The notes under the pieces were generated by a model. It was not told the DNA's origin. It did no database searches and was given only the letters and a program-made list of their open reading frames with translations. From contig NC_092672.1 of assembly GCF_964355755.1 (NCBI RefSeq), positions 3,162,001 through 3,226,000 on the forward strand: 64,000 nt of DNA. The letters run 5' to 3'. This document shows positions 12,701 through 24,400 of this stretch, piece after piece (within the stretch, counting starts at the first letter, position 1; every line of letters starts with the position of its first letter). The translations under genes and the position numbers were made by a program. Source of the stretch: Antedon mediterranea. Taxonomy: Eukaryota; Echinodermata; Crinoidea; Comatulida; Antedonidae.

Positions 12701-13925
12701 TCCCATAATTGCTTAAATTAGTATTGTTTTAAAACATTGATTAATAATAGTTATTGTGATTATTATTATTTTTGTTGACAAACATTACAAAATAAGAGTT
12801 GTTGTTATTACCTGTTTACTAGAGTTGGAATGCAGATGTTTCTTAATCAAAGAAAACACTTCTTTTAAGCTGATTATGGGTAACAATGTCAGAAGCTAAA
12901 TAAAACAGCAAAAAAAAACAATTCTAAATTAATTTAATTTATTTTTATTTCAGAATACCATGACATAATATATTCATAGAAAAAAAAGAAGCTTAATCTA
13001 AGAAATCAATGTACAGATAACAAAAAACTAGAAGAATTCAGGTTGTACAGAATAACATACAATATATATATATATATAAAGTAAATGCAACAAGGCATTC
13101 CATTGTATATGCATTCTTGACACATTAATAACATTAATAACATTAATAACGTGTCAACATTGTAAATTATTTAAAGATATTGCTCATTTACTGTATGTAT
13201 AGAAAAGTCTCGGAAAAATAAATGTCATGAAATACTGTAACAGTTGGAATAATAACTCAAAGTTTCTTTATTTATAATTATTTATACCTCTGAAAGTGCC
13301 GTGGCATAGCCCTGTCTTGCACCTTGACGTGAAGAAGCCAAACCTTTCACTAATCTCTGTAGGGAATATATAACATCATCACAAAGTGTCTCTTCCTGAA
13401 AAGTAAAAAAAAACATATATTTTTTTCACAATAAATAATAGTTTTTAAATAAATCGTTCGACATAGGCCTATATTTGTAAATAACAAATTGTGTTTAAAA
13501 TATATAATTAAATACAATTTCAGCTATTTTTCTATACAAATTTAGATTTCAATTATATTATTTTATATTTAGCCTTTATATAGTCTACTCATGTCTTATC
13601 GTTGACTAGACCAAGCTTTAGTTTAGATAGGGCCTAGACCTAATACTATACCCTTGTCTCAGTACTTGTTGGCCGCTATTCACTATCTAAACTAACTAAA
13701 ACGTGTGCTTAGCGAGGCCTAATACGACGGCAATCCACATCTACTCACGTTATCATGTAAGCTTTGTTTATTTTGAAGAATTTTTAGCAGTGTATTAGCC
13801 CCACTGACTCGTTTTTCATCGTTAGCAGCAGCCAAAGACCAAAAGGTATTCATTAGATGTTGCTTTTCTGAAGGTTCCATCGTTTCCTTTCTGGACGACG
13901 ACACATGTGTTATGGGCGCAGCCAT
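740..13925 (-). CDS. MYBBP1A: MYBBP1A / DNA polymerase phi family protein, 25 exons, C-terminus beyond left edge
   Basis: Nucleolar HEAT-repeat-like protein that in animals binds transcription factors and supports rRNA synthesis. Exons on the minus strand, 5' to 3': 13925-13749, 13395-13288, 12895-12812, 12680-12609, 12521-12411, 12054-11932, 11664-11572, 11079-10968, 10614-10436, 10153-10074, 7997-7934, 7809-7736, 7631-7580, 7480-7252, 7120-6972, 6846-6685, 6566-6503, 6345-6203, 5995-5935, 5760-5723, 5458-5258, 4905-4696, 4483-4367, 4159-4084, 876-740. All junctions are GT-AG and keep one frame over 2916 nt (972 aa). Family signatures are EPEWVEVVVDILIGLL, ICSHMTKKALSLLVD, a long Asp/Glu tract (exons 20-22), then RVLDLVTIFIKQQPENILVA and DLLKDKAANIYKTKLCR. 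Human MYBBP1A is about 1330 aa, so roughly a quarter (the basic tail) is missing at the left edge. The start is the first ATG (MAAPITHVSSS). Confidence 0.93.
915..1369. repeat. 27-bp minisatellite, left block
   Basis: Copies of a 27-bp unit (core ACAGTATATCTTCATAGAGT). On the minus strand it translates as MKIYCIVDS over and over. It lies in MYBBP1A intron 24 and was once continuous with 2992-4045. Confidence 0.93.
1370..2986. mobile_element. 1.6-kb TIR transposon, non-autonomous, inserted in the minisatellite
   Basis: Ends are exact inverted copies, CTGGGGCGGATCCAGA at 1370 and its reverse complement ending at 2986. A TCAAC duplication (1365-1369 and 2987-2991) flanks it. G-rich ggggggtcc tracts follow the TIRs inside. 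The interior is AT-rich with no long conserved ORF; the 97-aa frame at 1770-2063 has no family features. Superfamily not assigned. Confidence 0.85.
2992..4045. repeat. 27-bp minisatellite, right block
   Basis: About 39 units of the 27-bp repeat. Because the period is a multiple of three, one minus-strand frame stays open for 348 codons. Intronic in MYBBP1A. Confidence 0.95.
4241..4350. repeat. 55-bp direct duplication in MYBBP1A intron 23
   Basis: Two near-identical 55-bp copies (ccccatgtctatataatag at 4261 and 4316), just downstream of the exon ending at 4367. Confidence 0.9.
5539..5698. mobile_element. MITE family A, copy 1
   Basis: TIR AGCTCTGTCTACACTATCA at the left, matched inverted at the right with one change. 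The interior has the diagnostic cccatatatgg and ccatatttgggcacatcac. Lies in MYBBP1A intron 20. Confidence 0.85.
5877..5915 (+). promoter_or_regulatory. Two perfect DR1 nuclear-receptor half-site pairs
   Basis: AGGTCA-T-AGGTCA occurs at 5877-5889 and again at 5903-5915. This spacing is the classic site for RXR heterodimers, HNF4 and COUP-TF. Intronic in MYBBP1A (intron 19). It may be a chance tandem duplication. Confidence 0.4.
8167..8203. repeat. GC-rich hairpin, probable mobile-element terminus
   Basis: ctagatggcacgctcgc is followed at once by its near inverted copy ending accatctag. The same cgcttcgctcgc core occurs at the left edge of the window. In MYBBP1A intron 10. Confidence 0.5.
8742..9265. 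repeat. 262-bp tandem duplication in MYBBP1A intron 10
   Basis: Matching blocks are offset by 262 bases (ctaacagtagggcc at 8769 and 9031; gttaaaccaaataattt at 8981 and 9243). Very few differences, so the duplication is young. Confidence 0.9.
9724..10015. repeat. Unclassified ~300-bp interspersed repeat, copy 1
   Basis: It shares long blocks with 11249-11556: gcccagttatgatcagtgg, tgtactaggtt and ttatagtccttatccaag. No TIRs or tRNA-like boxes recognised. Close to MYBBP1A exon 10. Confidence 0.8.
10707..10860. mobile_element. Penelope-like element relic with degenerate hammerhead-like core
   Basis: Contains cctgaggacgatcaaagc, then a hairpin arm ttgatc, then aaaacgtcgag. This order resembles CUGANGA, stem II and GAAAC-GUC of the hammerhead ribozymes found in Penelope-like retroelements, but the GAAA is AAAA. 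The flank tttcttttcagaactat recurs at 26105-26160. In intron 8 of MYBBP1A. Confidence 0.45.
11249..11556. repeat. Unclassified ~300-bp interspersed repeat, copy 2
   Basis: Second copy of the 9724-10015 repeat, slightly longer, ending next to MYBBP1A exon 7. Confidence 0.8.
11753..11888. mobile_element. MITE family A, copy 2
   Basis: Clean copy with both TIRs (AGCTCTGTCTACACTATCAA and its inverted partner), about 136 bp. Intron 6 of MYBBP1A. Confidence 0.9.
12272..12407. mobile_element. MITE family A, copy 3, abutting a splice donor
   Basis: Both TIRs are present. The right TIR ends three bases short of MYBBP1A exon 5 (12411), so the minus-strand donor gtaaggctctg is built partly from the element. 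Confidence 0.88.
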
Positions 13926-14158
13926 GATGGTTCAATCTGTTTTCGTTTTTAGATAAACAATTCAAAGAATAGTTATGAGATTAAACAAATACATTTAAAA
14001 AACAAACAAACAAATTATTAAGCATAAAATAAAAATTACATAATACGATTTATTTAAAAACTAATATTTGTAAATTAATTATTTTAACGTCATTTAAATT
14101 AATTTTAAAATAATATTTTGTAACATCCTAAGCTACATACAGGGAGTCTCTTGTAAAA
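13926..14158. promoter_or_regulatory. Shared bidirectional promoter region MYBBP1A / EIF4H
   Basis: Only 233 bases separate the two start codons, which face away from each other. Both 5' UTRs and any core promoter must sit here, or overlap the first exons. The stretch is AT-rich with no clear TATA box placed for either gene. Head-to-head spacing this short is typical of housekeeping pairs. The promoter role is inferred from layout alone. Confidence 0.6.
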
Positions 14159-17100
14159 ATGTCGGATAGTTATCGTGATCAATATTCTCATGGAGGAGGA
14201 GGAGGATACTACGGAGATAGGTATGCTTTTATATAATGCAAATTTTGAAACTACAATATATTTATGCTGTATTTAAGATTGCAAATTCTTCGTAAACGTG
14301 TGCAATCGTGTAATTTATTGCCCTCAATCTACGGCATTCTTTAGCTGCCACCAGTGACCATCACACACGGTCGGTGCCTGGCCCAGAACCTGGTGCAGCA
14401 GCGGCGGAGGGCGCTACTCGAGGCTAGCGTAGCACAAAAAAATGTTCACGTTTTACATACTGCACGTTCAACTGGGGCTAGCCAGAGAACTGGGCCTTGT
14501 GTATGGTTTAAAGATAAGGTTAAGAGGGGACTGCTATTGAGTATTCTCTACCACTATTTGTATTGTCAATATTGGGAAATGGACTTGCAGATATAAATCA
14601 AAAAGGGCCTAACTTATAATAACATATAGCCTAAAAAAGACTAGGCTAGACCTATTTAGTTGTTTATATTAAATAGTATATTTGTATTTAAATTTATATT
14701 AAATTGTAATGGATCGAAAATTAAAAAAAAAAATTATTTATTATTTATTCAATCTAAGAGATTTCATTTTCCTGTTTTGTTTTTATGTTTAAATCCAATT
14801 TCATGTTGTTTTACTTAATTATAGAAGAGGAGGTGGCAGAGGCCGTGGACCACCAAAAGAATTACCCACTGAGCCACCCTTCACAGCATTTGTTGGAAAC
14901 CTACCATTACAAGCAGTTCAAGGAGATTTAGATCACATATTTGCAGAACTTAAGGTTGAGATAAAAATATTTAAAATGATTGTTTATCAATCGTCGCAAA
15001 ATTGCAGTTTTATTGCACATTATTAACAAGGTTTTAGTTTTATGATTTGTTTTTACTTCAAATGTACAAACAACACCATTTAAAACAAAATAAAATGTAT
15101 TGCAGGAACAGGAACATTACCAAATAACTAATAACTGTTTCCATTTTTTCAGATTGAAAATATTCGATTAGTAAGAGACAAAGAAACAGACAATTTTAAA
15201 GGTGAGATTATTTTCAGTTTGATGAATAAAATATTTAAGTATTTGTTGATAATCATTCATTTTATTGTGTAAATTTCAGAAATTAATTTAAATGATTTTG
15301 TTCTTTTATTCAGGATTTTGTTACGTTGAATTCAAGACACAAGATGACTTGAAAGAAGCCCTGTCATATGACGGAGCTGTAAGTAGATGTACTATATATA
15401 CATAGAGGTATTATACTAAGCCTAGAGGGTCAACTTACTAAGCGCTAGCAAAGTGATGTGAATCATCAAAATGGCCATATCTGTTCGAAAGTAACAGTAA
15501 ACTTTTACAAAATTAAGGTTCAATAAAATGTAAAATTTATTTTGCGTTATAATAATAATAATTTATGAATGTAAATGTCCACACTAATTTCAAATTTAAA
15601 TTAATTTTTTATTATGAATTTTGTTATAGACGTATGAAAATCGTGAATTAAGAGTTGATATTGCAGCTGATCGCAGCCGTGACAAGGGAAACAGAGGAGG
15701 TATGTATCGTGCTACTTTATCATAACAATCATTTCAGTTTAGCAGTGTACCTTATACTATATCTTTCAGATTAGACATCGGTTTCTTTTTTTATTTATTC
15801 TTTATTTCAAGCCTACAGTGTAAAACACCAATAACAGGTTGAAAATAAAATAACTAAACTATAAAATAAGCCAATACAAATATATACAAAAATTTAAATA
15901 AGATTATTTAAATAATTTCATTATACTAAACTAACCATACTAAACTTACCATAATTACAATTGTATACGATCACCGTACCTAGTGTCTCCTGATTAGATC
16001 TTCATCCTCATTAACCATTTGTCTTATTTTGTCAGGGTTCAGAGGTCGTGGACGTGGTGGCGGAGGAGGTGGACGAGGAGGATACGACAGAGGAGGATTT
16101 GATAGAGGGCCACCAAGAGATAATTGTAAGTAATTGAACAATTGCCAATTTTTAGGTGATCATTTAGAATAAAATGATCACCTATTGTTATTGTATGAAA
16201 TCTTTATTTTTATTTTTTTTCTTTCTGTACACTTTTTGTGTAACAAATATCTCAAAAAGTTGAACAACAATGATCACAAAAATTTCACAATGTCTTTCAA
16301 ATACTTTAACTTAGCCATAATAAGCTTTTCAGCGTGATCACTGAACCGTGACGCCACGTATACGCCATTTTGTGAAATCACATTATCAATCATATATCCA
16401 TAATTCATTATCACATATTTATGAAATTCACTACACGTAAACTTCAGGTCAAGGGTAAAAATATTAGCAAATAAAAACGCTCGCGCACATACGGTCATGC
16501 GCGTGAAATCACGCATTAAAAATTTAAAAAGCTCAAAATTACGTTTTAATCAATTTAGAGCATGAATTAGGCCATTTGCGTGTTTCAAAAAATTACTGCG
16601 CAAAAAAATTATTTTGCGCGCGCGATACTTACAAAGTGTAAAAATTGCAATTTTTTTATACAAATCGCATTCTACTTACCATCCTTAGTACATTCACCAA
16701 ATTTGAGTCAGTTCCGACTTAAAATAACGGTATACGAGCAGGTTAAAAATATCAAAATGCGCAAATTAATTGCATCAAAGTGATGAAAATGGTGAAAAAT
16801 AAGGCCTTTTTAAAATGAATATAACTCTTCAGAATGGCAGGTGACCCCCAATTTTTTTAAGTTATTCGGGAAGCCATTGGGTTGTAGATACATATTCATG
16901 TACACATTAGACGTACAAAATGGTATTACGTTATCAAATGGCCACTTGAATTTAAAAATTAGGATTTTTTTCCGTTTTGTGTAGGTTATCACATTCAATA
17001 GAGCGCATCTCTGCTATTTGAGCCCGATTTTCGCACAAATTTCAGTGTGTGCTTGCTTAATTATTTATCTTTCTCATAAGTTGTCAGTGTTTTCATTTTG

Positions 17101-19658
17101 ATTACGTCATCACGCGTAAAAACTTGAATAACGTAGGTCGTGTAATTTCACCTTCGCCGTAAATTTGAATATCTTACAGCTCTTCAGAATTGAAGGTTAC
17201 CTTGACGATTATAATTTATTATGAAAGCTGATGAAATGTAGATATGAATTCATATAAAAACCAAGCCTATCAGATGTTGTGACGTTAACATATGGCCAGA
17301 TGAAGTTAAAAAGTAGTTTTTTCATCTTTTTCGTCAAAGTTATACAAATTTCAAAGAGCGCGCACAGCGCTTCTACGTGCCAGATTCTCTTCCAATTCTT
17401 ATATTTATTTGCTCAATTTAGTATCTTTCGAAATTGTCATCTTCGAGTTTATTTTGATAATTCCATCATACCAAAAATTTAGAACACGATGTGGGTCCCG
17501 TAATTTCACCTATGCTACACTGTATATAGATATACAGTATATACTGTACATATTGTATATGAAACATAATAGGTACAACTCAGCACTATAAGTGTATATG
17601 CATCATGTCATAGGATGGCGTACATCAACTTTTTACGATCGTATGTTAACGTACGTGCACGTTTAAAAAATGTTAATTTCATTAAAATAATAAAAATGAT
17701 CACCTATAATTCGTCAAAGTGACGAATTAAATTCTAGTTATTATTGTTTTTGTAAAGGTAATAATGGTAAATTGTCACGGTTACCTCAATAATATAACAG
17801 CAAATCACAATGGTCTTTGGAAGACTAAAAACTGGTAATCGTTCACCATCAATATACTTCCAACATACCCTGTACATCGCATATAGAAAATGATCGTACT
17901 GTAGAGGATTACAATATCTGAGCTGCTGAGTTGTTTGTTTATGTGAGCATAATTTTGACCCAATTTCAAACCGTGATGACCTACTGCTAGACACCTAGGC
18001 TTATAGGAAATTAGCTTGACTGGCTTAGAGCCATTTTTACTATATGTCTGGCTAGTGAAATAACGAGACCTGGCATAGGCTAAGCAAGGAACACTAGCAG
18101 TCAGTAAATCATCTACTACATAAAGTATTTTATTATGGCAAACAGTATTGTATAAATATAAACGTATTTAGTACGTCAATCGTATCATCGTTCCTGTTAC
18201 TGTACCAGTGGCAGTCTTCATTCAATCGTGATATCGAGGCAGGGAAAATAATTTTCACTTGAATTTTATTGTAATTATTTAGTTTTAGTTTATTAAATAA
18301 AGAACTTAAATACCACCACCTACTTCAAGTGTGCTACTGAGTATGTCTCTGACTATGCCTTTTTTTTTTAATTGGTGCTTTATAAACACCTTTTATTACT
18401 ACCATCATGTAACAACTTATCAACTTTTACGGAATTAAAAAATGTAAAAATGTTACTGATGAATTGTAACGACATTTGGAATTAATAAAAAAGGGTTAAA
18501 TAATATGATATTATGTTATGACATGAGATAATATGAATGTGAATAAAAGTGGTGTTAGAAAGAGAAACAACAAATTATCAACTGTTTTTAGTAGGCGTAT
18601 CTAAAAATTCTTTCAAATAATACTTTGGACTTGAAATGAACATTTTTTTACGAATTTTTTTAAAGAACTCTTTTGTTATATTGCAGACAATAATTATAGA
18701 GGAGGTGGAAACCAAGGAGGTCGTGATAGATATGAGGACCGAGGTCGTCCAAGAGAAGATTATGGAGGCAGAGGTGGCTATCAGTCGTCACGACCCCCTC
18801 CTGTTCAGGATGAATTTAAAGAATTGTCCGCAGGTAGAATTTTAATACATGTTGTTATTTAGGCTTTGAGATTGAATCCAAGATCAGATGGTACTAGCAA
18901 ATCTTGAAACTTCCCAGAAAAAAAAAAAAATTCAATATTAGTTCACCATCTCACTCAATGTTCTGGTCACATGTAGATAGCACTATTTCACAATATCTTG
19001 GATTAGATAATACTTATTTTATAATGCCCCTTTCACATTGCTTGACACACACACACACACACAATGCAAAATGTTGTTGTTGACACCCTGATTACCATTG
19101 TTTACCAGCTAGGCCTACAAAACTAATCGTGGCTAGGCTAGGCCTAAAGGACATTTGATGCGAGCTAATTAAAGACAATTAATGCAGCAACTATACGTCA
19201 AGTTAGGCCTATAGCTAGTCTATTGTTATCGATGTTTACCAACTAGGCCTACAAAACTAAGCCTAGCTACTGTAGGCTAGGCCTAAAGACCGCCCACGAG
19301 AGTACATTCACCGCAAGCTCCTTAGGAGTGCATTGTTTCTCTTTTTATCATAATTTACCATAAAACATACATTGAAGACAAGGAATGACCTGGTTTAATG
19401 TTTTTAAAGTAATATATATGCATTATTTTTAACAATAGTGTCTTTAAACATTGTGATATTTTATTTTCAGAGGAGGCAGCAGCTAGGCCGCGATTAAAAT
19501 TAAAGCCAAGAACAGTACAAGATCCTGTTAATCAGTTAGCGGCAGATATGAAACGTAGTGCTATCTTTGGTACAGGGAAACCGCGCCAAGAGGGTAAAGG
19601 GTCCGAGGATAAAGGATCCGAGGATAAAGGGTCCGAGGCGAAATCAGAAACCAGCTAG
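14159..19658 (+). CDS. EIF4H: Eukaryotic translation initiation factor 4H
   Basis: RNA-binding cofactor that stimulates the eIF4A helicase during cap-dependent initiation in the cytoplasm. Exons: 14159-14220, 14825-14954, 15153-15201, 15314-15378, 15630-15699, 16036-16125, 18687-18833, 19471-19658; 801 nt, 266 aa, frame closed by TAG. A Gly-rich N-terminus leads into [17 protein letters not shown] (RNP2 of the single RRM, about residues 32-49), then [18 protein letters not shown] (RNP1, about 70-87) and SYDGA...[15 protein letters not shown] long RGG/Gly-Tyr-rich region (about 125-190) follows, then the family's C-terminal [11 protein letters not shown]...PVNQ and [12 protein letters not shown]. 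The tail holds three near-copies of a GSEDK unit. Intron 6 (2.5 kb) carries most of the repeats. Length fits the vertebrate protein (about 248 aa). Confidence 0.96.
16154..17705. mobile_element. Possible TIR element in EIF4H intron 6
   Basis: Starts with AGGTGATCATTT, itself in a small hairpin, and ends with ATGATCACCT 1.5 kb later. The interior is non-coding. Target duplication not clear, so limits are tentative. Confidence 0.35.
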
Positions 19659-21480
19659 TAAATGAATTAGATTAAAACAAATATCAAAATAAAACAAAAA
19701 CATTAAAATGTTTTTTTTTTTTCATTGCATAATATTGTTCATAATACAATTCTTATATTCCTATAAAAGGATTATTATAAACTATGGCATGGTATTTAGT
19801 TACTGGTGTGCATTGTCAGTTACTGACATTTTTCATGCATTTAGCCCTTTTTGCGTACATTTATTTTCAACGAGTGAGGAGGCCGATTTGTCTTGTAAAG
19901 TACCGGCCCTTTTTGGGTAGTAGTATATTAGCTGTCACTACCAGCAGAAGTTGGCTTCAACCTGTTGCTGGATTGTTTGCAAATGCTCATTTTATAATAA
20001 ATTAAAAATTAAACTTATGGCAGTTGATTGTCATAGTTATTTTTATTATATAAGTTTTATTGTAGATAAAAATAAAGTTTATCTATAAAAGTGAGTCCTT
20101 ACTAAATACTAAGTGTCTATCCCAGGAAAACTTTAAATATGTATTTCGGCATTTAATTGCTGTAAAAAAAAAGGGTTTACCATTATTGTGTGGTGCATAA
20201 AAGTGTGCCTATAATTCTCTTGTCTACTTTGACGTCACGTAAGGATGTACGTTTTACGAAATTAAATTGACCAATCACAGATGACAGTTATCCACCGTTT
20301 GTGATTGGTCAGATTACGTGCGTTGCGCGTGCATTCTCGATGCTTTGTAGTGGAGGAAACAAAACTTAATGGTGTCCTCTCTCTTCCCGAGAGGGAGTCT
20401 GATATCAGTTATAGGTCTAATACGTAGGTAAAATATCAAGCATAAAATAATGTAGAAAAAAAAGATAGTTTTTTGAATTTTTACTTTAAAGGCAAAGAAT
20501 GTTTATTTCATCATCACGATATCAATTTCAATGTATGAAATAGACGAATTGTACTAGTTATATTTATGTGCAGTACTTCACTGTTCATGTATTAAATGTA
20601 CATATCTTTGTTGAGTCCGTTCGAGAGGAGAAGAAAATGAGAATTAAAAAAAAGTTGTTGAAATAATGATGTCATGTTTTGTTATTAGAAGTTCACATCA
20701 CAAACTATTTGTTTATACATAGTAACATTTATTTGTCAGTCATAGATTAATATTTTTGCACATGACCCTAATCAACGTACGCGATAACCAGAGATGGTGA
20801 TTGTACGTCACGGATACAAATAAACAACATTACCAAGTTACATTTTAATTTAAAGGATAACTTTTTCAGGGATCGAAAGAAATGTATATGTACTATAGTG
20901 AAATTGATTGTGTTTTGGACGGTGACTGCCAAACGCGTGTGAAATACACGTGCATTGTGTTCAATAGAAATATTTTACTGGATATTTAGTAGGCCTTTTG
21001 TTTTATTTATTAAAAAGATAAAATGACATCATAGATTAGACGTTTAAATCAACAAAGCATGTTTTCACATGTACACCATAACTTTATAAAATAAATATAT
21101 ACCAACAGACTACAATACAATATTAAACACATGTTCACCATACCATTCTACTGTAGTTCTAGTGTTATTCCGACAATATTAGCCTTTATATAATTAATAA
21201 TAATACGTCGATCTTATCTAAGCGCTTCACATTATTAATCCGGTAATGTTTTGGATAAAACACCTCTGAAAACATACTCCTATAATGTTGCAGACGTAAT
21301 CAGCGCAGTTGTGTTTTGACCTATACCAGGTACCCATTTGTACACCTGGGCGGAGAGAGGCAAACGTAAGTAGAGTGTCTTGCCCATAGATACAAGCAAT
21401 ACGAGTTTTGGATTCGAACCACGACCAGAAATCCAACGTCCAACACACCCTTAAAGTTCGGTTATCATCGCAAGATGTTC
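19659..21480. other. Convergent intergenic region EIF4H / receptor
   Basis: EIF4H 3' UTR with AATAAA signals at about 19997 and 20071. A diverged family B-like stretch lies near 20222-20345 (ttgaccaatcac / gtgattggtca), and a SINE-like repeat at 21225-21450. No coding sequence supported. Confidence 0.6.
21225..21450 (-). mobile_element. SINE-like repeat fragment
   Basis: Read on the plus strand it contains aggtacccatttgtacacct, gggcggagagaggcaa and ggattcgaaccacgacc. The first block is the inverted counterpart of the SINE-like sequence at 49495-49560. Confidence 0.55.
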
Positions 21481-24400
21481 CTAAACAAGATCATTGTTTT
21501 TTGTTTCTTCCTTAGTTTGTTCTTTCGTATTCATACAACCCGTGGGACTTCCAATCTTATCCTGTAAAGAAAATACTGTACATCATCATAATTATACAGT
21601 ATATGCTAAATATAAAGTTTGCCAAAACACAATATGCCACAAATAGATGCTTGAATATGTATCAAACGTACAGCAACTGTATACATCCTATATAGACGAA
21701 CAATACTGAAGAATAACCAAAATCCCCCCCCCCCCACCCCCACCAGCCCCATATGATTACCTGAACGGGATTATTTCCTCGTCTTGTTAGTTGTAACGCC
21801 TTCGAGAGGAGTTGATGTATTTCAGCATTCACTGCTGTGTTACCAGTATCAATGTTAGATGTCACTAGAGCTTCCATTCTTTCTACGGCAGACAAGTTTC
21901 CTCCTTTTCGTTTGTTTTCAGTTCTACTTGCATTATGTGAAACACCTAAATATTAATTAAACAGACATTTTCATTAATACTGATTTTAATATGTTACTTG
22001 GCAATATTATACAGGACACGGAGTTTTCGCAATAGCATAAAATCAAAGGCAAACAATTGGAGAGACACGCCCTTTGGCGATAGATGTCTGCAACATCTCT
22101 TGTCTCTCCTCCTCCGTGCTCCATTTATGTATTTCACTGAAAGGATTAAATAAATTGGCAAAAGACGATGTGATTTACTGATGTGTACTGAATGTGTCAC
22201 TTTTGGGGAGACGGTGTTTAGGATAAAACCGAAGAAGGAGGTTATTTTCTAATAGGGAGCCTTTCAAACAGTGTTTGATTTATATAAATTACTGGTTATC
22301 AAGGCTGGTTTGATTGCATTGATGTAAAGCTTGGTTCTCACGCAACGTACTTAAGCGCACTCAAAGTAATTTGACCGAACTGTCGGTTGTGATGATTGGT
22401 CAAATCGTTGTCTATGTAATACGTTGTTGCGTTGCATCCAAATGACAACCAAGCTTTATGGTGTATTTTACTTACTGAAGCTTACTGCACTACTACCGGT
22501 TCCCGTCTTATGAACACGTTTTTTTGACGGATTCAGTTGTTTCTGAAGTTTATTCATTGATGCAATGGTATACAGATACGGATTGATGGCTGAATTGATT
22601 GGTAGGACGAACACTGCAGACCAAGCGTACACCTCTGCCGGAATATCAACTGTTCTTGTCAAAGACAACATCCCCATTATTATAATCGGCATCCAGCAAC
22701 AGAAATCCGTAGCAATGATAAAACCCATTCGCAAGGCCATAGCAATGTGTTGATTTTTGGCTGTATTTATATTGCCAGTCTGTTGGATGTTACTGCTTGA
22801 TATCTTCACCAGAATGAAGAGTCCTGCGTAACAGACAAATATTAATACAAAACAAAACATATTGAAACCTATGAAGATGGCAGCCGTGTACTCCCATCCT
22901 AACACTCTTTCTGACGTCAGTGGTAATGCCAAACACACGCTGGTAACACCGTAGAACTCATTGTTGAAGTAGGGCAGTGGTAGTATAGGAACAGCGCTCA
23001 TTACTATTGTCAAGAACCACCCCAGAGCTACCGCGTATTTGACCGAAGTCGATGTCAAATGAACGCTACGAAATGGAAACGCTATGTGAAGAAATCTGTC
23101 ACAGCTAAGAACAGTCAGCGTGAAAACAGACAATTCGCTTGACAGAAAAGCTAAGATTCCGGCAAAAGTACACGTAAGACTTTGCTTCCAATGCTTCGCA
23201 TGTGTGACGTAATCATCTCTGTAGAATACGTCAGCACTTGCTATGATTAGCATGTAGACACCCATGAGTGCGTCTGACACTGCTAGATTCATCACCAGTA
23301 AAGACTGTGTGTACGACGCACTATCACGTGATGGCCAGTTTCTACATCTCCATCCTATTACAAACATGTTACCAAATAGTGCGCTTATTCCAAAGGCCCA
23401 TAAGAAGATTCTGAGTATCTCGTTCTGCATCAGGTTGGCACAGGACGAAAAGACATCGGCGGCTGGTGTGCAGTCTACATCCATGCTAGGATTCAGTAAA
23501 CAGCAGAATGAGTGGTCATCGGATATTCTGAAATGTGAATCATAGTCACGTCACGTGTCAACTTTGTTTGGTCGTCTATCTAAAGCTCTGTCTACACCAT
23601 AAAACTAGTTTGACGAGAAGCTGTAATGTGCCCAAATATGGTAGTGATATGATGTCATCGTATCCATATATGGGATCACATGTTTTTGTCACATCAGGTT
23701 TGATAGTGTAGACAGTGTCTTAGTATTTCATGAATATCTGTCTAAGATTTGTTGGAAACAGAATAGGAAGATACAATAGGCCTAACTCTGTACATTATGC
23801 TTATACGCAGAATTGCAACCTTCCATTCAACTAATAGTAATACTCTCAAGAATATAGTCTCGATGTCTTCGATATCCAGTGTCTCGTATAACTCCAAATA
23901 ACATAGATACCAATTACACTTCAAATTATATTGGCTCACTTGAAGGAAAATGTACTTACAATGTTTTAAGTGACGTTAGGTCCATAAATATGTTTTTATC
24001 GACTTGTTCAATGTCGTTTGCAGATATATCTCTGTAATTCGTAAATAAACCATCGTGAAATGAAACATTGAAATATGGAAATGAAATAACAACGATTCAT
24101 GAGTTTCCTTTTGATAAAATAGGTGAAAATATTGATTTTTTAATTTTAATGTAATTGTTAATGTTAGAACGCACCGTTTTTATAAACGTGTGCCGCTGAT
24201 CCAAAAGCGTTGTTCGAATAAGTTTGAGTTGTGACATGGAAAGAATTGAGAACGTTTTTATAAACGTGTGCCGCTGATCCAAAAGCGTTGTTCGAATAAA
24301 GTTTGAGTTTGAGTTTGAGTTTGAGTTTGAGTTGTGACATGGAAAGAATTGAGACTTTATTACTTACAAGTATTCAAGTTCTGCTAATTCAGAAAACGCC

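Noticed and set aside
19708-20005. 70- and 73-aa frames after EIF4H
   Set aside because: They lie in the 3' UTR, overlap each other in different frames and lack any domain.
22468-22475. Stop codon straight after the 7TM exon as the only protein end
   Set aside because: A strong gtaagt donor overlaps it, and two further in-frame exons follow with good acceptors. Kept only as a possible alternative end.
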